From Actinomadura graeca (GTDB lineage Bacteria; Actinomycetota; Actinomycetes; Streptosporangiales; Streptosporangiaceae): a stretch of 64,000 nucleotides of DNA. The position numbers and the translations under genes are program-made. Positions within the stretch are counted from its first letter, which is position 1. The number at the start of each line of letters is the position of its first letter. Below the pieces are notes generated by a model. It was not told where the DNA came from, did not search any database, and saw only the letters and a list, made by a program, of their open reading frames with translations. Positions 59,928-64,000 of this stretch are shown here, piece after piece. The stretch covers positions 6,014,001 through 6,078,000 of the forward strand of contig NZ_CP059572.1 in NCBI RefSeq assembly GCF_019175365.1. Reading direction: 5' to 3'.

Positions 59928-62384
59928 TCAGGTTCCGGCGCGGGGATCGTCGTCCAGCTCGGAGACGCCGGTGATGCGGTGCAGCGCGAACCGGTGCACC
60001 GCCGCGCGGGTCGCGTCGAAGCCGGTGAGGAAGCCGCCCTCCACCCGCACGGGCTCCACGATCCGGCTGGACGACTGGCCCTGCTGGTCGAGGTAGCCGA
60101 TCCAGACGCGGCCGCCGCGCTCCACGGCGGCGCGCAGCCGCTCGACGGTGGCCATCGCCGGGGAGCGGGGCGGTTCGCCCGCGGGGGCCTCCGCGCGCAG
60201 CCGGGCCTGCTCGGCGCCGTGCGCGGACGCCTCGTCCCCGGCGCGCAGGGCCCGCACGGCCGCGGAGATCATCGAGTCGTCGGCCGACTCGTCCGGCCGG
60301 AGCCGGACGATCTCGGCGGTCGGCGGCGGCTCGGCGCGCTGCGCGTCCGGCCGGGTCACGATCACCCCGCCGCCCGGGGTCTCGGCGACGGGCGCGAGGC
60401 CCATCGCGCGGAGCCCGTCGAGCAGCTCCGCCCGGTGCAGCCCGGACGCGAGGACGGTCGGGGCGAGCCGGTACAGGTGCAGCGGGTCGGCGCGCCGGTC
60501 TGCGAGGATCTCGTCGAGCGTGGCGGGCGAGTCCGTCCGGACGTAGGACGCGAGGGACCCGACCCGCAGGTGCCCGTGCCGGCGCGCCACGTCCTCGATG
60601 AGGTAGGTGAGGGGCTGCGGCAGCGGCGTCGCCGAGTGACGGGCGAGGAGGGCGGTCACGTCGGCGGCGGTGCGGCCCGCGTCCAGTGCCCGGCGGACGG
60701 AGCCGGGCGTGAACCGGTAGACGGTCGCGCCGCCCGTGGACTCCACGTCCGCGGCGAGGGCCAGCTCCCGCGCCAGCTCCGTCACCAGCGGGCCGGGGGC
60801 GATCGCGGTCAGGTCGGCCTGGATGACGATCTCGTCGACGGGCTCGGGCAGGTACTTCTCCAGGACGGGCTCGGGGTCGTCGCCGGCGACCAGGTCGCGG
60901 GCGAACGGGGCCAGCTCGCCGAAGCCGGTGAGCCCGAGCACGGCCGCCTCCCGCAGCGTCCAGCCGAGCAGCCGGTCGCGGGACGGGCCGCCGCGGCGCG
61001 GGCGCAGCCACGCCACCCGGGTGCGGAGCGCGTCGGCGTCGACGACCACGCCGCGGCCGGCGCTCGCGAGCACGTCCAGGGTCGTCCGGCGCACGGACGG
61101 GGCGCTTCCGCGCACCATGCCCTCGCTCAGCGCGTTGATCAGCCGGTCGCGGTCGTCGCGCTCCCCGGCGAGCCCGGCGGCCCGGTCGGACTTCAGCCAG
61201 CCGCGCGCCAGTTCCGTCCACCGGCCGGCGGTGTCGCGCATCAGCCACAGGTCGTAGGCGGGGGTGGGCAGCCACTCGCCGTCGAGGTCGCCGCTGCGGG
61301 TGAGCAGGCCCGCCGCGTACGCGATCTCGGCGAGCAGCGCCGCCTTCCACTCCGGGACGTCCAGCAGCGTCGCCGCGGCCCGCAGGTCGCGGACGGCGAG
61401 GCCGCCGCTGCGCAGCACCGGCGGCGGGTCCAGCCCCCAGCGCTCCAGCAGCTCCTCGGTGAGCCGGACGGCGTTGAACGCCTCACCCGCCGCGGCCCGT
61501 ACCACGAGGTCCTCCCGGCGCTGCGCGGCGACCACGTCCGCGGCGCCGCCCGCCGGTCCGGCCGGTCCGATCGGCCCGCCCGCCGGTCCCGCCATGCGGG
61601 CGCCGTCCGTCGCCGTGAGCGGGGGCGGTTGCGCGGTGAGGTCCTGGAAGAGGCGGCCGCGGCGCAGGTGCAGGGCGATCTCGCGGGGGAGGGTGACCGT
61701 CCGGTCGTCCTCGGCGGCGAGGAGGCCGCGGGCGAGGAGCCGCTCGATCGGGGTGGTCGCGGTGGCGATCCGGACGGGACGGCGGGCGTCGGCGACGCGG
61801 CCGACGGGCGGGCCCCACATGAGCTGTTCGAGGGCGGCGCGCGCCTCCGGGCCGGCGTCGTCGAGGAGTGCCGCGGGGTCGTCCAGGAGGTCGGCGAGGC
61901 GGCGCAGGAGCCGTCCGGTGTCGGCGAACCCGCGCGGCGCCTCCCCCTCCAGGTCGGTGATCAGCACGGTGAGCCGCTCGGCGGAGTAGCCGGCGAACAC
62001 CTCCTGGACGGGCGGGCCGAGCCCCGCCGGATGCGGGATCACCTGCCGGACGCCGGGGGCCGTCGCCAGCGTCCCGTCACCCCAGGCCAGCCCGAACCGC
62101 AGGAGCGTGCGGGCGGCGTCGCCGACCTCGGCGGGGGTGGCGTCCAGCGCGGCGGCGAGCGCGGCCGTGTCCACCGGCGGCAGGACGAGCAGGGACTCCA
62201 GCAGAGCGAGCGTGAAGCGGTCGAGCCGGTCCAGGGCCCGGGAGATCGCGGCGGGCGTCGCCGCGCGGGCGGCGAGCGCGGTCAGGTCGGCGGGGACGGG
62301 CGCGAGGAGTTCCGGGCGCGCTGCCAGGAGCGCGCGCAGCTCGTCGTCTCCGCGCGCGCGCAACCAGTCCGCGTACGTTTCCAT
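59928..62384 (-). CDS. Helicase-associated XPB/Ssl2-like domain protein
   Basis: ATG 62384 with GGGGA 5 nt upstream; 818 residues. The N-terminus (METYADWLRARGDDELRALLA) and later winged-helix segments match the actinobacterial helicase-C-3/XPB-Ssl2-like family. It has no Walker A motif, so it is not itself a helicase. The last 80 residues resemble a WYL-like domain (VWIGYLDQQGQSSSRIVEPV...FDATRAAVHRFALHRITGV). Placement beside XPB suggests a partner in DNA repair; inferred. Confidence 0.8.
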   Translation of the reverse strand: METYADWLRARGDDELRALLAARPELLAPVPADLTALAARAATPAAISRALDRLDRFTLALLESLLVLPPVDTAALAAALDATPAEVGDAARTLLRFGLAWGDGTLATAPGVRQVIPHPAGLGPPVQEVFAGYSAERLTVLITDLEGEAPRGFADTGRLLRRLADLLDDPAALLDDAGPEARAALEQLMWGPPVGRVADARRPVRIATATTPIERLLARGLLAAEDDRTVTLPREIALHLRRGRLFQDLTAQPPPLTATDGARMAGPAGGPIGPAGPAGGAADVVAAQRREDLVVRAAAGEAFNAVRLTEELLERWGLDPPPVLRSGGLAVRDLRAAATLLDVPEWKAALLAEIAYAAGLLTRSGDLDGEWLPTPAYDLWLMRDTAGRWTELARGWLKSDRAAGLAGERDDRDRLINALSEGMVRGSAPSVRRTTLDVLASAGRGVVVDADALRTRVAWLRPRRGGPSRDRLLGWTLREAAVLGLTGFGELAPFARDLVAGDDPEPVLEKYLPEPVDEIVIQADLTAIAPGPLVTELARELALAADVESTGGATVYRFTPGSVRRALDAGRTAADVTALLARHSATPLPQPLTYLIEDVARRHGHLRVGSLASYVRTDSPATLDEILADRRADPLHLYRLAPTVLASGLHRAELLDGLRAMGLAPVAETPGGGVIVTRPDAQRAEPPPTAEIVRLRPDESADDSMISAAVRALRAGDEASAHGAEQARLRAEAPAGEPPRSPAMATVERLRAAVERGGRVWIGYLDQQGQSSSRIVEPVRVEGGFLTGFDATRAAVHRFALHRITGVSELDDDPRAGT

Positions 62385-62519
62385 GCCGTTCCCCAACCTT
62401 AGGTGCCGCGCGCCGTGCGGTGCCCGGGACCCATAGAGCAGGAACTCAGAGTAGGCGCACTGCGTAGGTGAGCGGCATGGGAGTGCGGACGGCGCGGGCG
62501 GTCGGGTCCGGCCGGGAGG

Positions 62520-63137
62520 TCAGGAGGCGGGCGCGCGCTCCAGGTGGACGAGGCCGAGCCCGAGCCGCGCCCAGCTCTGGACGAACCGCTTCTCGTCGAT
62601 GCGGGTGGGCGGCTCGTACATCGCCTCGTTGGCGAGCCAGTAGTTGACGACCGCGCCGCCCAGGATGGCGGCGACGGCCGGCCAGTCCTCGTCGGAGTCC
62701 ACGAGCTCCGGCTGCTGGGACAGCCAGGTGGCGATGCCGTCGTACAGGGGGTTGACGATGCCCTCGCGCATCTCGGCGACGAGGTGGGGGAACTGGTCGA
62801 GGTCGCGGAACAGCACGCGGATGAGGTCCTGCTCCTCGCGCATCTTCGCCAGCCCGGCCTGGCAGGTCATCCGCAGCCGGGTCTCCAGCGGGCGGTCGGC
62901 GAACGCGGTGGCCAGCTTCAGCACGTCGCTGATCTGCCGCCGCGTCCGCTCGATGTGCTCCCGGATGGCCGAGGCGAGCACCTCCTCCTTGGAGCGGAAG
63001 TGCCGGTACAGGCCGCCCGCGCCCGGGGAGAGCCCGGCGGCGGCCTCGATCTCGGCGACCGACGTCGCGGCGTAGCCGCGGTCGGCGAACAGCCGGAGCG
63101 ACTCGGCCACGATCCGATCGCGGGTGGATGGCGTCAT
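62520..63137 (-). CDS. TetR-family regulator
   Basis: ATG 63137 (GGAGG 10-12 nt upstream) gives 205 residues. HTH: RIVAESLRLFADRGYAATSV then LSPGAGGLYRHFRSKEEVLAS. Ligand domain helical, ligand unknown. A perfect dyad (63228-63247) lies between it and the divergent GNAT gene. Confidence 0.88.
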   Translation of the reverse strand: MTPSTRDRIVAESLRLFADRGYAATSVAEIEAAAGLSPGAGGLYRHFRSKEEVLASAIREHIERTRRQISDVLKLATAFADRPLETRLRMTCQAGLAKMREEQDLIRVLFRDLDQFPHLVAEMREGIVNPLYDGIATWLSQQPELVDSDEDWPAVAAILGGAVVNYWLANEAMYEPPTRIDEKRFVQSWARLGLGLVHLERAPAS

Positions 63138-63227
63138 GGTGTTGGGATCCTCCGCGAGAACAGTAAGGCATCCTCGACCTGGGAGCCCCCCGGCCCGGGG
63201 TCGGCGCGCCCGAATTCGTGATCTGTC

Positions 63228-63247
63228 TCGCACCCGGCCAGGTGCGA
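63228..63247. promoter_or_regulatory. Candidate TetR operator
   Basis: TCGCACC-CGGCCA-GGTGCGA, perfect 7-bp arms, between the divergent TetR and GNAT genes. Confidence 0.5.
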
Positions 63248-63307
63248 CTAGAGTTCTGTGCTTCGCGCCCCTGTCGCCGGAGGGGGCGTCGCCGGAAGGG
63301 TCGACGG

Positions 63308-63796
63308 ATGTTCGTTTCTCCGCGGAAGGCGGGCCAGGGGGCCTTCCTCCCCGAGGAGTTCGTGGTCCCCACGCTGGTCGCCGGACCCCGCTTCCAGATC
63401 CGCCCGATCACGGTGTCGGACGTGGTCAAGGACTACGGCGCGGTGATCGGCAGCCTGGACCGGCTGGCCGGGCGCTTCGGCCCCGAGTGGGGCTGGCCCG
63501 ACCAGGAGTTCACGTTCGAGCAGGCCCTGATCGACGTCGCCTGGTTGCAGAAGGAAGGCCAGCTCAGGCGCTCTTTCAGCTACGTGGTGATCACGCCGGA
63601 CGGGGAGCGTCAGCTCGGCCGCATCCACGTCGCCCCGTGCGACGGCCCGGACGCCGACGCCGTGGTGGTGTTCTGGGTGCGGGCCGACGAGGAGGACTCG
63701 GCTCTGGAGAAGGAGCTGGAGGAGTTCGTCCGCGAATGGGTCACGACCGCGTGGCCGTTCGACACCGTCCGATTCCCGGGACGCGAAGGTAAGTAA
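63308..63796 (+). CDS. GNAT-like acetyltransferase-fold protein
   Basis: ATG 63308 with GGAAGGG upstream; 162 residues. The pattern RFQIRPITVSDVVKDYGAVIGS, FEQALIDVAWL and FSYVVITPDGERQLGRIHV, VVVFWVRADEEDSALEKEL is that of GNAT folds with an elongated first half. The acetyl-CoA loop (Q/RxxGxG/A) is not clear, so activity is uncertain. Confidence 0.6.
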   Translation: MFVSPRKAGQGAFLPEEFVVPTLVAGPRFQIRPITVSDVVKDYGAVIGSLDRLAGRFGPEWGWPDQEFTFEQALIDVAWLQKEGQLRRSFSYVVITPDGERQLGRIHVAPCDGPDADAVVVFWVRADEEDSALEKELEEFVREWVTTAWPFDTVRFPGREGK

Positions 63797-64000
63797 CGGG
63801 TGGCGTGACTCGGTGACAATTTTCTGACCGATCCGTTAGCCGGGACGGCCGAGGACACCGCCGGCCGCCCGCCTCGGCCGCCCGCCTCGGCCGCCGTCAG
63901 GACGATGCGTCGGTGATCACGTACCCGGGCGATCACCCGCCTGGCGATCACCGGCCCGCGGGGTGATGATCGAACCGGTGATGATCAACCGGTGGGCGCC
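63797..64000. other. Gene-free window end with short repeats
   Basis: Contains three direct copies of a GCCGCCCGCCTCG-like unit (about 63860-63895) and several GATCACC/GGTGATGATC motifs (63912-63990). No gene is seen. Confidence 0.4.

Noticed and set aside
59244..62402. 1052-codon open frame on the plus strand opposite the helicase-associated gene
   Set aside because: High-GC antisense artefact; composition is implausible and the minus strand encodes a recognisable protein.

Overview
The window is a chromosomal segment of a high-GC actinomycete. The 16S/23S/5S operon, a phenylacetate (paa) catabolic cluster, BCKDH-type E1/E2 genes, DUF3263, a mycosin-like protease, many GTG starts and ATGA/GTGA overlaps all fit. 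The 16S sequence and gene content look most like Actinomadura or a close Thermomonosporaceae relative; that placement is inference, since no database search was possible.

Region 1 (1-9.9 kb) is accessory DNA. It opens with the tail of a TPR-type regulator. Then comes a translationally coupled pair: a small helical protein (998-1417) and an NB-ARC/TPR NLR-like STAND ATPase (1414-3804). A second coupled pair of small membrane proteins follows at 4590-5830. The C-terminus of the small protein, the N-terminus of the NLR and the N-terminus of the 4973-5830 membrane protein carry related Gly/Asn/Thr-rich motifs. This is the pattern expected of bacterial amyloid-signalling (BASS/Bell-NLR type) systems and is the strongest candidate here for a little-described system. 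Around it lie an oxidoreductase remnant, a frameshifted IS5-like transposase, a beta-propeller lipoprotein, a methyltransferase and a divergent HNH nuclease.

Region 2 (9.9-13.4 kb) holds small housekeeping/signalling genes: SH3-like secreted protein, PP2C-like protein, NUDIX, histidine phosphatase, small membrane protein, and an RTX-repeat remnant.

Region 3 (13.4-24.0 kb) is catabolic. An Lrp/AsnC regulator is divergent from an E1-alpha/E1-beta/E2 2-oxoacid dehydrogenase operon. A TetR regulator is divergent from paaZABCDE, which encodes the phenylacetyl-CoA epoxidase and ring-opening enzyme.

Region 4 (24.0-45.6 kb) is mixed core/accessory: GlsB-like protein; a TerD domain followed, across an in-frame amber stop, by a PD-(D/E)XK nuclease-like domain; DUF485-ActP transport; mycosin-like protease with a long repetitive tail; MarR and PadR regulators; trehalose synthesis (otsB, otsA); a Ser/Thr kinase divergent from an ECF sigma factor; a sulfotransferase with an internal minisatellite; a CDF exporter; a SAM-I riboswitch upstream of thrC and a CysO-like sulfur carrier; and a cold-shock protein.

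Region 5 (45.7-51.1 kb) has a truncated ricin-lectin gene and an integrase remnant beside groEL, which carries two CIRCE operators. About 2 kb of decayed sequence and two small genes follow.

Region 6 (51.1-64 kb) has the rrn operon with promoters, spacer and terminator; an XPB helicase and, one gene further on, an XPB/Ssl2-like helicase-associated protein, both on the minus strand; and a TetR/GNAT divergent pair at the edge.
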